Assembly (NCBI RefSeq): GCF_964355755.1
Contig: NC_092673.1
Coordinates: forward strand, 30,073,001 to 30,137,000
DNA from: Antedon mediterranea
Taxonomy: Eukaryota; Echinodermata; Crinoidea; Comatulida; Antedonidae
Direction of reading: 5' to 3'
DNA length: 64,000 nucleotides
Part shown: positions 12,705 to 26,590 of the stretch, one piece after another
Position numbering within the stretch: the stretch's first letter is position 1
How the letters are laid out: each line of letters begins with the position of its first letter
The notes under the pieces: generated by a model
What the model saw: the letters and a program-made list of their open reading frames with translations, nothing else
Databases searched by the model: none
Told to the model about the DNA's origin: nothing
Position numbers and translations under genes: made by a program

Positions 12705-13690
12705 TGTATGTTGCTTATTTGCATAATTCCACCATCCATGTGTATAGATATCATGTAGCACATTATTTGTTAATCATGCATTCAATATCTTGAATAAAGT
12801 GCACTACTTACAATAATGACATTTGAGGCTACAAACTCGCATTTTACATTTGCTTATTTGCATAATTACATGTGTATAGATATCATGTAACACATTAATG
12901 AATTTTGAGGCTACAAACTCGTATTTTACATAATGTGGCTTATTTGCATAATTACATGTGTATAGATATCATGTAACACATTAATGAATTTTGAGGCTAC
13001 AAACTCGCATTTTACATAATGTGGCTTATTTGCATAATTACATGTGTATAGATATCATGTAACACATTAATGAATTTTGAGGCTACAAACTCGCATTTTA
13101 CATAATGTGGCTTATTTGCATAATTACATGTGTATAGATATCATGTAACACATTAATGACATTTGAGGCTTAAAACTCGCATTTTACATATGTTTCTTAT
13201 TTGCATAATTACATGTGTATAGATATCATGTAACACATTAATGACATTTGAGGCTTAAAACTCGCATTATACATATGTTTCTTATTTGCATAATGACATG
13301 TGTTATAGATATCATGTAACACATGAATGAATTTTGAGGCTACAAAACTCGCATTTTACATAATGTGGCTTATTTGCATACTTTACATGTGTATAGATAT
13401 CATGTAACACATTAATGAATTTTGAGGCTACAAACTGGCATTTCACATAATGTGGCTTATTTGCATAATTACATGTGTATAGATATCATGTAGCACATTA
13501 ATGAATTTTGAGGCTACAAACTGGCATTTCACATAATGTGGCTTATTTGCATAATTACATGTGTATAGTTATCATATAACACATTAATGCCATTTGAGAC
13601 TACAAACTGGCATTTTACATGATGTTGCTTATTTGCCTAATTCCATGTGTATAACTGTATAGTTGTCATGTAGTGCATTAATGACTTCAA
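12705..13690 (+). repeat. 86-bp satellite, about 11 units, with octamer motif
   Basis: The unit contains GAGGCTACAAACTCGCATTT, GTGGCTTATTTGCATAATTA and CATGTGTATAGATATCATGT. Spacing between neighbouring units is 86 bp (for example 12905, 12991, 13077). Ten units carry ATTTGCAT, the reverse complement of the POU octamer ATGCAAAT. The last unit is changed to ATTTGCCT. Outer units are the most diverged. Confidence 0.93.
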
Positions 13691-14176
13691 ATATGATTTC
13701 TAATTAATATAAATGTATAGATATTACATTTTTTCCTGTGTCATACTGATGATTCATATTGTCGATATTCATTTCAAGTTGCTCTTTGTAATACCGTATA
13801 TTTACATTTTCATTTTCCTTAACAATCAAATTTTCCAAATGTTTTATGTCCGAATTCTAAATTGGGGCGCAAGAATATACTCAAGCACTGGGCTGTACTC
13901 GGTCAAATAATCCAATTTTAAAGTTGGTAAAACCAAATTGCGAATGGCAAAGAGACAGAGCCATGTGTGTTGAATTTTTCTCTATTATATTAAAATGCCT
14001 TGGGTCAGTCTGATGTACATCCTTCCTACAGTATCATTCCACTTCATTTCCAATAAAATCTTACAATTATAGATATAATTATGGAGATGGATTGACTGCC
14101 TTTCCGATTTCTATGTGCTTGTAAAAGTAACTTTATTTTATTGTATTGATTAATCTGTGATTGGTAGTGGTAATAG

Positions 14177-14290
14177 TCAATGGTCACTTGTGGCTTGATA
14201 TTGATTTCTATGGTCAATAGTCACTTGTGGCTTGATATGGGTTTCTATGGTCAATGATCAATTAATGGATTTTTATGGTTAGTGGTCACT
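14177..14290 (+). repeat. 37-bp tandem repeat, about 3 units
   Basis: GTCACTTGTGGCTTGATAT preceded by GGTCAAT and followed by TTTCTATG repeats at 14177 and 14214, with a decayed third unit. Confidence 0.75.
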
Positions 14291-15633
14291 GGAATGTAAA
14301 TGATTATTTGAAAACTGTGATCAATAATTTTACACAAAACAAAAATATAATTGGCACATTCAATTGAAATGATTTAATATAACCATTAGATAATTACTTA
14401 AATTTCCTTTCAAAAGGATTGCTGCAAATTGGATATTGTTATAAGACAACAATCGTTCAAATGTTTACACAAATCATTAAGTTGCTGATTGCACGAAAAT
14501 AAAATGATCACAAACAGAAGGACATGTCAGCTTTAGATAATAACTGTGATTTGATTTGCAAAATCGTGAAAAAAGTTGTATTTAGGGATGTGAGAATAAA
14601 ATCTGTTAGTATCCAGTATTTTGGACAAAATCATCTCTTGAAACCAAATGAAATTTGTCTATCTGTTGAAGAATGCACTTACTTTAAATGCTGTGTTTTC
14701 AATTAAATCATCTCCATTAGTAAAATGTACATAGTCACTTAGAAATTAATAAGTACTAATTGGTTTAAGTTCTATCTGATCATAATATAGGAAGAAACAA
14801 ATTATATACAACAACTATTTACAAATGTACAAATTAGAGCCACAATTCAGAGTACTAGTGGATGGCGACTAGCTTTCAAAGAAATATATTTCGAGTTTAT
14901 ATACATTTCTGGAAATTTGATGACCAATTTTGTCCAAAAAGTTGTTTTTAAGTACAATTATTGTTAGCGCTCACATTTTAAATTATTCTCTTCCTTTTCA
15001 AATATTTAAACCATCAATATTGAATTCAATTTATTTTGGATTTCATATATATATTCCAATACAAACAATGGGACTCTGTAATGTATTTTCTCCATTTATT
15101 CAATTAATATTTATATTCCACATAATATTGTTTTAGAATTATTCTCTAATTGGAAAACAAATCTGCCAAAATCGAACACTAATTTAAAGTGGTCTAAAAA
15201 ACAATCTACCCTGCAGACTTTTGTCTTCCAGAAAGATAACTTTGTTGACTAAAGTTAGTATGTTATCAAAATATGCTTAATGAAAGAATATTTGAATGAC
15301 ATTTAAATGAAACTGATATAAACGCACAAGTACCAGTAAACATCAATTGAAATCATATCATATTTGATCAGTTTAATTATTAATCAAAAGAACATCTGGA
15401 AAATTATATTTACTTTAAAGTATTAAATTTCTAGAATGGTCAGCAAAGTACCATTATATTGTATTATTAATGATTTATAATTAGTAAAATGATATTATGT
15501 TTATTATTAAGTGTTACACCATATGTTGTGGGAAAAAGTTACTGTTGCAGATTACAAAACAACCTGAATGTCCAGTTGATGTTTACAATATTAATAATAA
15601 TCAATAATTTGTTGTTGCTATTGTTGTCATTCA

Positions 15634-15656
15634 TTCATTCATTCATTCATTTATCA
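15634..15656 (+). repeat. Tetranucleotide microsatellite (ATTC)n
   Basis: A short pure run of CATT/ATTC units. Confidence 0.8.
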
Positions 15657-15900
15657 GGTCAATATAGTAAATGCGGGCAACTTGCTGATCATCTTCATAA
15701 ATGTCTTCCATTTAAGTTTATTTTAATTCCAACAGTAGAACACAGGACCCAACATGTTCTCTTGATAGTAGGGCCGTAGCCACCAGTACGGTTGGTAAGG
15801 TTTCAACCTGGCCACTTTTTTTAAAAAAGAGGCCTTTGAATACCCAGTGACTTGAACAGAGATTGTTCTCTTTTCTTGCATAACCCATACCACTTTATTT

Positions 15901-16649
15901 CTTGTGGCTACAACACTGTATAGGGGAGGCCTAGTAGTAGGGTGTCTCTTGTGGCTACAACACTGTATAGGGAGGCCTAGTAGTAGGGTGTCTCTTGTGG
16001 CTACAACACTGTATAGGGGAGGCCTAGAGTAGGGTGTCTCTTGTGGCTACAACACTGTATAGGGGAGGCCTAGTAGTAGGGTGTCTCTTGTGGCTACAAC
16101 ACTGTATAGGGGAGGCCTAGTAGTAGGGTGTCTCTTGTGGCTACAACACTGTATAGGGGAGGCCTAGTAGTAGGGTGTCTCTTGTGGCTACAACACTGTA
16201 TAGGGGAGGCCTAGTAGTAGGGTGTCTCTTGTGGCTACAACACTGTATAGGGGAGGCCTAGTAGTAGGGTGTCTCTTGTGGCTACAACACTGTATAGGGG
16301 AGGCCTAGTAGTAGGGTGTCTCTTGTGGCTACAACACTGTATAGGGGAGGCCTAGTAGTAGGGTGTCTCTTGTGGCTACAACACTGTATAGGGGAGGCCT
16401 AGTAGTAGGGTGTCTCTTGTGGCTACAACACTGTATAGGGGAGGCCTAGTAGTAGGGTGTCTCTTGTGGCTACAACACTGTATAGGGGAGGCCTAGTAGT
16501 AGGGTGTCTCTTGTGGCTACAACACTGTATAGGGAGGCCTAGTAGTAGGGTGTCTCTTGTGGCTACAACACTGTATAGGGGAGGCCTAGTAGTAGGGTGT
16601 CTCTTGTGGCTACAACACTGTATAGGGAGGCCTAGTAGTAGGGTGTCTC
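15901..16649 (+). repeat. 47-bp minisatellite, about 16 units
   Basis: The unit is CTTGTGGCTACAACACTGTA followed by TAGGGGAGGCCTAGTAGTAG and GGTGTCT. Units are nearly identical. A few lack one G (GGGAGG versus GGGGAGG) and one lacks the AGT of TAGTAG. The high identity points to recent expansion. The 123-residue frame across the end (VGCLLWLQHCIGRPSSRVS) is a by-product of the repeat, not a gene. Confidence 0.95.
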
Positions 16650-17856
16650 CCTTTCTAGTGTGTCCGCTCAGTAGGATGTCTCCTCATTTTCAAAAGGAAA
16701 TTTCTCCCCACCACCAACTCTCTTTAGAAGTCTCTTTATTAAATAATAGTATGTTCAAATATAACCTACTTTTGCCATGTACCACAAGGCATTCATTTAT
16801 CATTCCTCTATCCATCCATCTCATATAATTCTTTTGTATGTGTAAAAACCTGTCATCCACATGTAAAATTATGCAAATTTGCAGACCACATCATCTTTTA
16901 TGATATAAAAACATATTGGCAGATTTACTCTTTAAAAAATTAAACAAACATCACCTAAAAATAATCAGTGTCCTTGAATAAATGTGAATATTTTAATGTC
17001 TTTTAATAGTTGAAATTTCACCTCCTTATTGAAAATTGATCGTTGCACTATTTATTATCCAAAAATGGAAGACATATATTAAAATAAAATCAATAGCACA
17101 TATAAATTGTTTATTTGTTAAGTTAATAATTACTTGGGTGGCAGTATAAAATATAAAATAACACTTTATATCGTGAATTACCATCTACATTTTATTATAT
17201 GCATGACTAATTTAATTACTATGTATCTACGCCTAAGCATCGTATTCATAGATAATGAAAAAAAATTGAGACCGGATGGACAACTGGACGATGGACAACT
17301 GGACGATTTAAGATGAGAATATCAATACCATAATTCTAAATTGACTTGAGAACAATAGGAACTTAGATGATGCAGCGGTCAATATGACAACAAAGGACAC
17401 ATTGACCAAACCTCAGGCTAATTCATTCTTTTTAAAATATATAAACAAAATTATGACTGTGATAAACTGATAAAATACTTTTATTGCAACTTTTATGTTG
17501 AATTATACAAAAATATATACTTATACTTAAATGAAAATATATCATATCCATCAACAATAAAAATCAAATTACATATGCATATATTGCTAGAAAATGTATA
17601 CAAATCTACTTTAAAAATTCATATATTTTATGTTTATTTACCAAATCAAACCAAACGGCAAACCTTGCCACTTTCAAGATGAATTTTGCAACATAAATAC
17701 AAATAAAAGATATTTTAGTTGTAGTAGGAGAGCCGACATGGCAACCTTGACTCGATATTCAGCAACCATATTTTAGTTATAAGTTTTGACTTTAAGAAAT
17801 GTTTTTGTTCTAGAACTATAGGATAATCATTTACCGTATGCTGTCTTTTTAAAAAT

Positions 17857-17956
17857 TCCAATCAAATGACGTCTTGATAAATAAAAACAATAAAATCTTT
17901 GCATTAATTGTCACGATATATTACTCTTACTAATCATGACGTCATTTGATTGGACG
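17857..17956. mobile_element. Small palindromic element, 17-bp inverted ends
   Basis: TCCAATCAAATGACGTC and its exact reverse complement enclose about 65 bp of AT-rich DNA. A related single arm, GTCATTTGATTGGACG, occurs near 51797. It is probably a very short MITE. Confidence 0.55.
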
Positions 17957-18439
17957 TGTGAAAATATCATTTATATCATTTTCATCAAAGGAAGCATTTA
18001 TTTATTTATTTATTTATTTATTACGGTATATATAAAATTACAAAAACAATAGCACATAGCTAATAACGTTTGTATTACAATAAAAAATATTAAAATGAAA
18101 TCTATAAAAACTACAATAATAAATTCGGAATATACAATAGAAGGTTATTCTATAGTTTGAAAATGAAAGTTGTTGTTATATTTCTTTTGTTTTATGTATG
18201 AAAAATGCATATTTGTCTATTTATTGTCTATCATTATCATCCTACTGTAAACTGGCCTTAACCTACTGGCTTATCAGTGTGTTATACTTCTGGTGGAGTC
18301 AAGTCCCACACCCCACCTTTTATCCCTTATTTCCCAAATGCATCGCAATCTTCAAAAGTGATAACCCACAGGCTATATTTGAGTTACTAATATTATTAAT
18401 TGAGACTATTGGTTTTCCCAAATCCTAAAGGAATTCAAT

Positions 18440-18552
18440 CCTTTAGTTTTATTCACAACAAAGGACTATACATATTTATCCAGTCATTTCAGTCCTTGAC
18501 TGTCGTTTTGTAATATATTTTTATATAAATAAATAAATAAATAAATAATAAA
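18440..18552 (+). mobile_element. Retroposon-like 3' end with AAAT tail
   Basis: TTGTAATATATTTTTATATA runs into (AAAT)n. A matching inverse, (TTTA)n, is at 17998-18022, so the 17998-18552 segment is flanked by opposed tails. Confidence 0.3.
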
Positions 18553-21077
18553 ATGAGCTTTTGGAACCTAATATAATAAAACCCCATGTTTTAAATATTT
18601 TTTTATAACATACAGATATTGATCACTTATTCTCAAAATACATTTTTTCGAAATATAAATACAACCATTTAAACTTAATTTACCACAATGAAATCATTGG
18701 CGTGAATATTTTCAAGCTAGCAAGTGGATTTTGTTTCCCAGTTCACTGAACTATGTCTTTTAAACAAAATATAATAGAAAAATCATACAATCTTTTCAAG
18801 ACCTGATTTGCGTTGAACTCTTGTTAAGTCACGCCCACTTTTCCCAAATTACATGTGTCCAATTACTTAGATCGTTTCAACATCATAACATGCAATATTA
18901 TAAACGGCCTTGACAATTGTGTTTAACATTACAACATAAAAAAAAGTTAAACTTACTTATTTAGGCCTAAGTATTATAACACATTTAAGTGTATCCGCCA
19001 TTTGATTGGTTTAATTTGTATCATGCGCAGTAAAGTACTTTTCTTCCTTTTTAGCGATAGAGGTACTACAGATATTGCATTTATGTGATTTTTATAAATA
19101 ACTTTTCTTCACTATGAATACATTCCGGGGTTCCTGTGCATTGTCTCGCTGAAATTAACCTTTAATCATTTTAATTTTTGAAAGTTGGGTGAGGGAGGGG
19201 GGGATGAGGCTGTTGGCTTTAATCTGCATAAAAATATGTGAGAAAATGTTTATCATGTGAGTAGTGACTGTGGTATTTGAGTTGCCCATAAATTATGCTC
19301 AAATATCTGTATCGTAAGCTCATAATTTATACAAACATTTAGACATAATGCATTATCATATGTTATAAATATTTATATTTGTTGAGTGTACTGACATAAA
19401 AAACAGCTGAAAAAAACTTTATATTTTGTGAATATATTATGGGATTGTTTGTATGAGTTACATAAAGATGTAAAGTTACATATTGCCTATGCAGCACCAT
19501 AACAATTAGTATTACTTTGATTTTATTTCTATAGTATGTATGATATATACAAATTTATATTGCAATATGTTCCACATATTGCATATATCAATATGTACAT
19601 TTAAATTGATTATATTATTGCCTCCGTACATATGTCATGGTTATTTATTGTTTGGGAAAGTAAATAATAGAAGCAATGTAATGTAAAATGAAGTTTATTT
19701 CAACTAATAATTATTGTATAACATACTTATATATTTGTATACTAGAACTGAGACCCTAAGCCAAACGTTTAAGTTTGTTATGTTAAAGTTATATTTTGTT
19801 ATTTAGTGGATAAAGTGAATTGACATCCTAAATGAAATAAACAGTAATATATATATTATTTATTCAAGATTAAATAAATACCAGTGTTATCAACAAATCT
19901 AGATAATGATTATTATTGCTAAATATTTAGATCTGTAGGCCACGCCCTGTTTGTTACGTGTAGAATGACAGTACACGTCGACGTCCTTGGTGAAAAACAT
20001 AATACCAACTAGGATTTAACAACCATTCAACATGGAAGCCTGGGAATTAGAGTTCAAACGCAGGCCAGCATTCAAATGTTAAGCTATCATATGCAAAACA
20101 CTGTGAAATCCAATTTTGTATGTGCATTCATGCAATAAGTACTGCTCATTCGATCCATATTATTACAATAGTATGTTATGCAGTTGTGGTACAAAAACAA
20201 ATCCGATGCAATGAATAACATATAAATTCATGATTAAATTATCCTGTCGATAATTAATTTCAGTACAGATCTAATTAGTTAGGTTATAGAATGTATGATT
20301 AAAATTAATGTAAATTTAACACTAAACAGTCAACAAATTATGTATTCGGTTATATTTCCACCTGTTGGTAATTTTGTTCACATGAACGAAAATTAAGAAA
20401 AACATTTTCGAAGGTCAAGGGGTGGGGAAATGTGTGCTTCAGTTGGTATATTCAGTAATGATAAAGTGAGTGACAGTTTTTACGTTACCTTAGGGAGTCA
20501 TTTTATGAATGAGTTGTAGAAGTTAATGCGCGGTTTCAACAGCGTTTGAGCTAAGCTTCACTGATCATGAAGATATAATAAACATCTATGTCATTCACAT
20601 AATTAAGATGACACGCATATTCGACACAATGATTCTTAGAAACTGCAATTACTTCATTCACTTTTTGTTATTGGAACGCTCTTCTTGAATTACATTATAT
20701 ATAATATGTAGTAGTTTTCGACACTTCAATTCACAATTCATCTGTACTTTACTTAAAACAGTATCATGACAACAACATACAGTGTTAACACCTTTCCTAC
20801 TACTTCACCACCATAATATTTTTTGTTCTTGGATCTGCTTGCAGCACTCCCTTGTGATTTGCAATTTTATAGTATAAATAATATAAAACCCTCTGATTAA
20901 ATTAAAGTAATGTTTTGTTTTTTAAATCTTGAAGCAGAGATTTGAGTTCACCTCTGAAAAAACTTTCCAAGTAATGTATTACCTCGTTTTTCTTTGCAAA
21001 CATATTATAAAATATTCTTAGAATAACAAAAAATTTTAATAAAACCTTACAGAAATTATTTTATATTTTGTTTTGTG

Positions 21078-21290
21078 TTGCAGCTAAAAGTTGCCCAGCA
21101 ATAACCGGTTAAATGGCGTTCCAACACCGAATTGAATGGGTATTTTGAATGGGTATTTTTAACCGGTTATTTTGCGCTGCCTTTTAACCGGTCCTGTTTC
21201 TGCTTTTGGTTGGAGTTAAATTATATACACCCTTTTTAACCGGTTATTTTCATGCAGCAGAAACAGGACAGAAACAGAAACAGTATATCC
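21078..21290. mobile_element. Fragment related to the GGGCCTGTTTCTAT element
   Basis: GTGTTGCAGCTAAAAGTTGC and several AACCGGTTA palindromes are shared with the interior of the element at 22105-22936. CAGAAACAGGACAG resembles its ends. Boundaries are not clear. Confidence 0.45.
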
Positions 21291-22104
21291 TATGAAACAT
21301 AATAATGTATATTTATAGATTTAACCAGAAAATAAAGCTTGTTTTTTTGTCGTTAATTGTTAATTTAGATCTGCAGATGATTATTTACTTAATTTCAAAT
21401 CATAATTAATATTTAAAAGTCATCTCATTAGTATGTGTAGTAGGAAGATAAATATAATATTATTTAATGTCTTTAACTTTCATAGCAATTATTATGAACG
21501 CATTTTCTATAGAAATAAAAGATGAATGAATATTTAAATGCCAGTTAATTCATTTGCTGGTAGTAACACATTGTTATAGATTTGGTATATTATTAGAGGA
21601 CTTTTCATCATATAAATAATAATTCTATTACATCTATACATGTACCGTATTATTATAGTATGAATCGTGCTTTTACGGGTACAGAATACCAAATATGCAC
21701 ATGTCATTATTTTTATGTTCGGTTTGGCTTTTTGATCTTTCAAAATTCAGAATTCAAATTCAAAAACTTTTATTGTCCAATTTCATACACAACACATACA
21801 ATTGGAAATGTGTCATTTGATACACTAACTTAAACTAAGACTTAATGTATTGTGTTGAAGCCGCTATTGAAATGATAATGAAACTAGAATCAAAATCAAA
21901 TCAAAGGTTTATTTATTTTAATCGTTACGGCAGTTATAAACTAAATTACTTATATTTGTATCTATAATAATAGTTTAATATAATTTTATGTAGTTAAGTT
22001 CTTCTGGGGCCCCAGAGATATCATGTTATAGTGACTCTGTTGCTTTTGGGGTCCCAGAACATGATGTCGAATAAACAAATGAAGTGAAAATAAACATTTT
22101 TAAA

Positions 22105-22936
22105 GGGCCTGTTTCTATTGAAAAATAAAAAAAGAACGTTTTTTTGGAAACCGGTTTCGGCTGTTGTTTATAAATAAAGATCGCGTTGCAGCTCAATTTT
22201 TACTCCAGTAAAACCGGTTCCGTCCATGTGCGTTCGTTATGAATGACGTCATTATATACACCACAATGCAGTTCGTTAGGAGGAAGTGTGATTGGATCGA
22301 GGTCATGTTTACTTTTTTTAGCATCATAGCACGATCCCCAAGAAATAGCATCCATTTCATAATAGAAGGGGGAATTATAACCTGAAACGTTATTGTGGTC
22401 CTTGGTTAAAGTATACGTCGCACCCTCTGATATTGTCAAGTTGAACTCGTCTAGCTTTCACACGCTTTACAATATTCTTAAAAACATGTAGGCCTAGGCC
22501 TACCTACGCGAGTCTTCCGACTCCCGACAAGTCCCCTCATCTTCTTCCCATCACATATTTTTTACGAACCTCGTAATGGCATCGGTCAACATTTTTTAGT
22601 TAAATAAAATACTCACTATCTAGAGAAATAAAAATGACTTAGGCCTAGGTCCTATCGCGCGGGTTTGACTGCAAGTTGACCGCAATCGTCCCAGTGCAGC
22701 AGACTGCAGAGTTCAGGTTTTGGGGTCAAATTGAGACCGTGATTGTGTTGCAGCTAAAAATTGCTCCGCGGAAACCGGTTTCAGAACGGTTCTTTGCGAT
22801 CGAGACCGCAATCAATTGGGGTTTTTGAAACCGTTTTTAAGATCTGTTCTTTTTTGTGGGGACCCATTTCTGCTGGCAAGAAAAAACGGTTCTTGAAAAG
22901 AACGGTATTCAAAACCGTATTCTCCGCTCTATAGAA
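22105..22936. mobile_element. Non-autonomous DNA element, TIR GGGCCTGTTTCTAT
   Basis: GGGCCTGTTTCTAT at the left and ATAGAAACAGGCCC at the right form a perfect 14-bp terminal inverted repeat. Sub-terminal GAAACCGGTTT palindromes lie near both ends. No transposase is encoded. The 79-residue minus-strand frame inside has no recognisable domain. A related left end is at 63277-63420. Confidence 0.75.
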
Positions 22937-23521
22937 ACAGGCCCAAACAGTACTTGTAACTGTAACTGCAATTTAATTTAGCATCTTGGCTATAAATGTA
23001 ACATATAAATTACAAGAACAACAATTGAGGTATTGCTGAGTAAAGCTAATCTAGAAGAAAGTATCATCAAATAATGATCTATTGCATGTAGGGAAATCAA
23101 TCGACTCATGTGGAATTATCCAGGTTAATCGTTATCCGCTTAAGCCGCTCAAATTCCCCAAAGTTACATTTTCGCCCTAATCTGATTCCCTCATTCCTAA
23201 TGTCTCTCTTCTTAATTGGGTTTTAAAACAAGAATTGAGAAATGACATCATTAAGAATAAAATACAACTTATCTTGGATATATGATGGGTATTTTCCCAT
23301 GCAGCTGATTTTAACAGAGAACTATATTTGGGTGTAATATGCGAGCATTAGGAATGAATCAATTGATATTTGGATCACAATCATTTTGGATAACATTATC
23401 ACCATGATTTTATCTGGCAGATTAATGACATTTTAGACCTAGTGTTTATTTGACTTTTTGAAAATTATTATTATTATAATATTTAGAGAATTTTTTTTTG
23501 TTGATCCAATACTTTGTACTT

Positions 23522-23655
23522 AAGCTCTGTCTACACTATCAAACAAAAACAATCAGACAAAAAAATGTGATGTGCCCATATATGGACATGATGATGTCAT
23601 ATCACTACCATTATTTGGGTACATAACCACCATATTTGGGCACATCACACTTTAC
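23522..23655. mobile_element. TTAA-flanked MITE, family M1 (copy 1, right end lost)
   Basis: The left end TTAAGCTCTGTCTACACTAT is complete. The interior has TGTGATGTGCCCATATATGG and ATATTTGGGCACATCACAC. The right terminal repeat is missing. Confidence 0.75.
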
Positions 23656-26333
23656 AACATTTTACAAACACTTGCTTTCTTAAGTAAATTGTTGATCTTG
23701 GTTACAGATACGTAATCTCAGTGTTTTTGAGGGCGCTGTGTTTTTTCTCTGCGACATTCACTTGGTCCCCTGGATTGTATTTATCATGTTATAAACATAA
23801 TTTTGAGAGGTTTTTTTGTGGTATATATTTAAGTTGTATTACATATTGTAATACAATTTATCATATACAGTAACAATTGTTATGTTGTTTAAAAAATATT
23901 ATTTACCAGCTCCATGTATGTAAACAATTAGAAAGTGGAAATAATTAAAGGCAATCAAAAATGAAACTAAAGTTTCTATTTTGATTACAAAACATTTGTA
24001 CATTTATTATTTATTTATTATCTGAAATATGATAATTATTTTAATATTATTATTTTTGTTTGTATTAATTTGATACTGTTTTTTGTGTTTTTTTCCATTT
24101 AAAATGCCGCAATGACCAATTCAACATTTGCTGATCCACATTCAACTAACGCACCTTAGTAATATAAGTTACAGAACGTGATAAAACTTTAGCCCCAGGC
24201 GGAACAAACTAAGCATAAAAAACTACACAAATCAACATTGGTGCTGAGATGATATTTGATTGTTGGTGCATTTTTTATTCTGTTTGTTAAAAGATCTATT
24301 GAATTTGATAGAATAAGAGACCCATGCTGGCCATGTGTTAACAACGTCAAGGCTATATCACAATAGATACTTCCCAGTTCATTACCCTTTTACAAAACTC
24401 AAATAATTTTATTTTTACAGTATTTTAAAATATTTTATTTGTCTATATTTTAAAGTATGATACTGAATGTTTAACCTTATTTAAAATTCTAAAAAAAATG
24501 CATAAAATTAATATATAGCATTAATTTTACATAAATTAACAAAAAATAAATTTAAACAATTTTAATTGTATACATTTAAAGTAATTATCAATTATTCTTA
24601 TTTATTTGTTTATTTGTATTTCAGATCATAACAAAAAAAAACCAAAAAAAAAAAACCTTACACTTTTTATAAAATTGTTATGCAATGGAAATAAAATTAT
24701 AACAATAGAAAAATGTAATTGACAATGATTGCTGTCTATATAACCTACTAATATATAAGATCTCCAGGCCAAAGTTGATAGCAAATAGCCCTTGACACGC
24801 GTGGTGTCAAAAAAAGAAAGGCATGATAGCCGGATCTATAGTTAATTAAATGTTCTTCATTACACTCACATTGCATAAACTTTGTTTATACAATCCTGGT
24901 TACTATCACAATTACCCAAAACACCCGTAGGATAAGGAGAACTCGGTCAACACCACATGATAGTCTACGTTTGAAGGACGTTTTCGCTGCATACCATATA
25001 TATCTATGCTTCCTCTGCATTCCACATATTTAAATCACATAATTTTATCTATGTTTGAGAAGAGTACCACGCTGGCGTTAATGAAAGTCCCGCAGATTTA
25101 AACAAAACTTTCAGATTGTCCTCGATCTTGAAGTTAATTTTTCAGATTAGATATTAAATCTGTTAATCATTGGAGAGGTTAAGTTGATGGTCAGTGGAAC
25201 ATTACTTGACCTCATTACAAATTCCGTTTGACCATGATTTAAAAATAGCTTTATGAAGTGTAACATAATGTATATCAATTAGTCAGAATGGTAAAACAAC
25301 ATAAGTAGCAAGTGGCACGCAATATGCTAGTAAGGACGTTTTATTTTTATCAAATGAACTTTTCTCACGTACATTGATAATTGTTCATGCATTTAAATTT
25401 GTTTTCATAGTTCGCGTTTGCCAATGACCACGATAGATCTATTCAGAACTGTTTTGATCATAAATGGCCGATTTAATTAATCTTTTTACTACAATTTGAC
25501 TTCAAATTGTTGAAGTTTTTTGTTCAATATTCTGAGACTGTGAAGTATATATATATATATATTATATTATAGTACGTTGTATTTTCGTTCATTTATTTAC
25601 TACATGAAAACATTTTTGTAATATATTTGTAAATTTATATTTTAAGTTAGGGTGCCACAGATTAAAAGCTTTGCTTGCTTGTGGTTACCCTGTTTTTCAC
25701 ACTTTATTGTACTTAATTTTTTTTAATTTATATTTTTATGAATGTTGTGTGAAAAATAAAAGAATCAATCAATCAATCAATCAAATTAACAAATGCTTTT
25801 ATGCTTCTAATGGTTTTGTCCTTTCATGTACTATTAAAGGAAAAGTTGAAATAAATTGAAAAATACATGATGAATTGAAAAGAATAATTTTTGTACACAT
25901 ATATAATTGATATTAGTATAGCTGTAGTAGTCCATTGATGTCCATTTACAATTTACCTGGGCTGTTTATTCAAATAAATACAGTAATTGAATTATAGTTT
26001 TATAATTCAAATAACCACATTTGTAATATACATATTTATTATGTTATTAGTTTATTGACCCATAAACTATAGAATAATAAGTTGTTCTTTCTATTTATAT
26101 CTAATTTTATATGATAATATAAAGTCAAATCAAATTTGAAAACTGCATAGTATTATTATTGATCTTATAGTAGTGGTTTTTATTATGTTTTTAAATTACA
26201 TATTGTCAAAATAAATTAAAATTCTTAATACGATGTTGTAATCTATTTTAATAAGCTTCAATTTGTGATGACCTATGACCTATGTAGTTAATAAAGTCGT
26301 CGTCCAGCTCTGTAACTGAAATATTTTATTTAA
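23656..26333. other. AT-rich spacer
   Basis: Contains poly-A near 24633-24655, a TA run near 25545 and the LINE-like tail at 25650. No gene is supported. Confidence 0.45.
25650..25795 (+). mobile_element. LINE-like 3' end with AATC tail
   Basis: GGGTGCCACAGATTAAAAGC leads into a T-rich region and GAAAAATAAAAGAATCAATC with (AATC)n. Simple tetranucleotide tails like this mark CR1/L2-type LINE ends. No coding remains. Confidence 0.35.
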
Positions 26334-26590
26334 TACTGGGCTACCGCTTCAGTCAAAGACTGGTCTCCCAGAGAGCCCACTTATGATCAGTGGCTGTGTT
26401 TTACTAGTACACCGGCGTAACCCCTACTCGTCTCAAAAGATGTACTAGGTTCGTTTTTAAGTGCACATGAGCTATATTTGTACACTGGACCTACGGTTTA
26501 TAGTCCTTATCCGAGAAGACTCGGTCTACCACCAGAACCATGGAGCGAGTGAGCCTCGAACCCTTGCCGATTACGGTTCCACTGTCTTAT
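26334..26590 (-). mobile_element. tRNA-derived SINE, family A (copy 2, 5'-truncated)
   Basis: On the minus strand it has the family A 3' end, the central body and the B-box GGGTTCGAGGC (26550-26562). It lacks about 16 bp between the two boxes and stops before the A-box, with the head cut at ATAAGACAGTGG. Confidence 0.85.

Larger units (their letters stand above)
16650..21077. other. AT-rich spacer with small repeats
   Basis: Holds the small palindromic element (17857) and opposed TTTA/AAAT tails. I see no gene. Confidence 0.45.

Noticed and set aside
16457-16828. 123-residue frame with VGCLLWLQHCIGRPSSR repeats
   Set aside because: By-product of the 47-bp minisatellite.
19915-20090. tRNA-like stretch on the minus strand (GCGTTTGAACTC)
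   Set aside because: The B-box is imperfect and no A-box or cloverleaf could be made.
22200-22439. 79-residue minus-strand frame inside the TIR element
   Set aside because: No domain-like features. It crosses the element's sub-terminal repeats and no homology to a transposase is visible.
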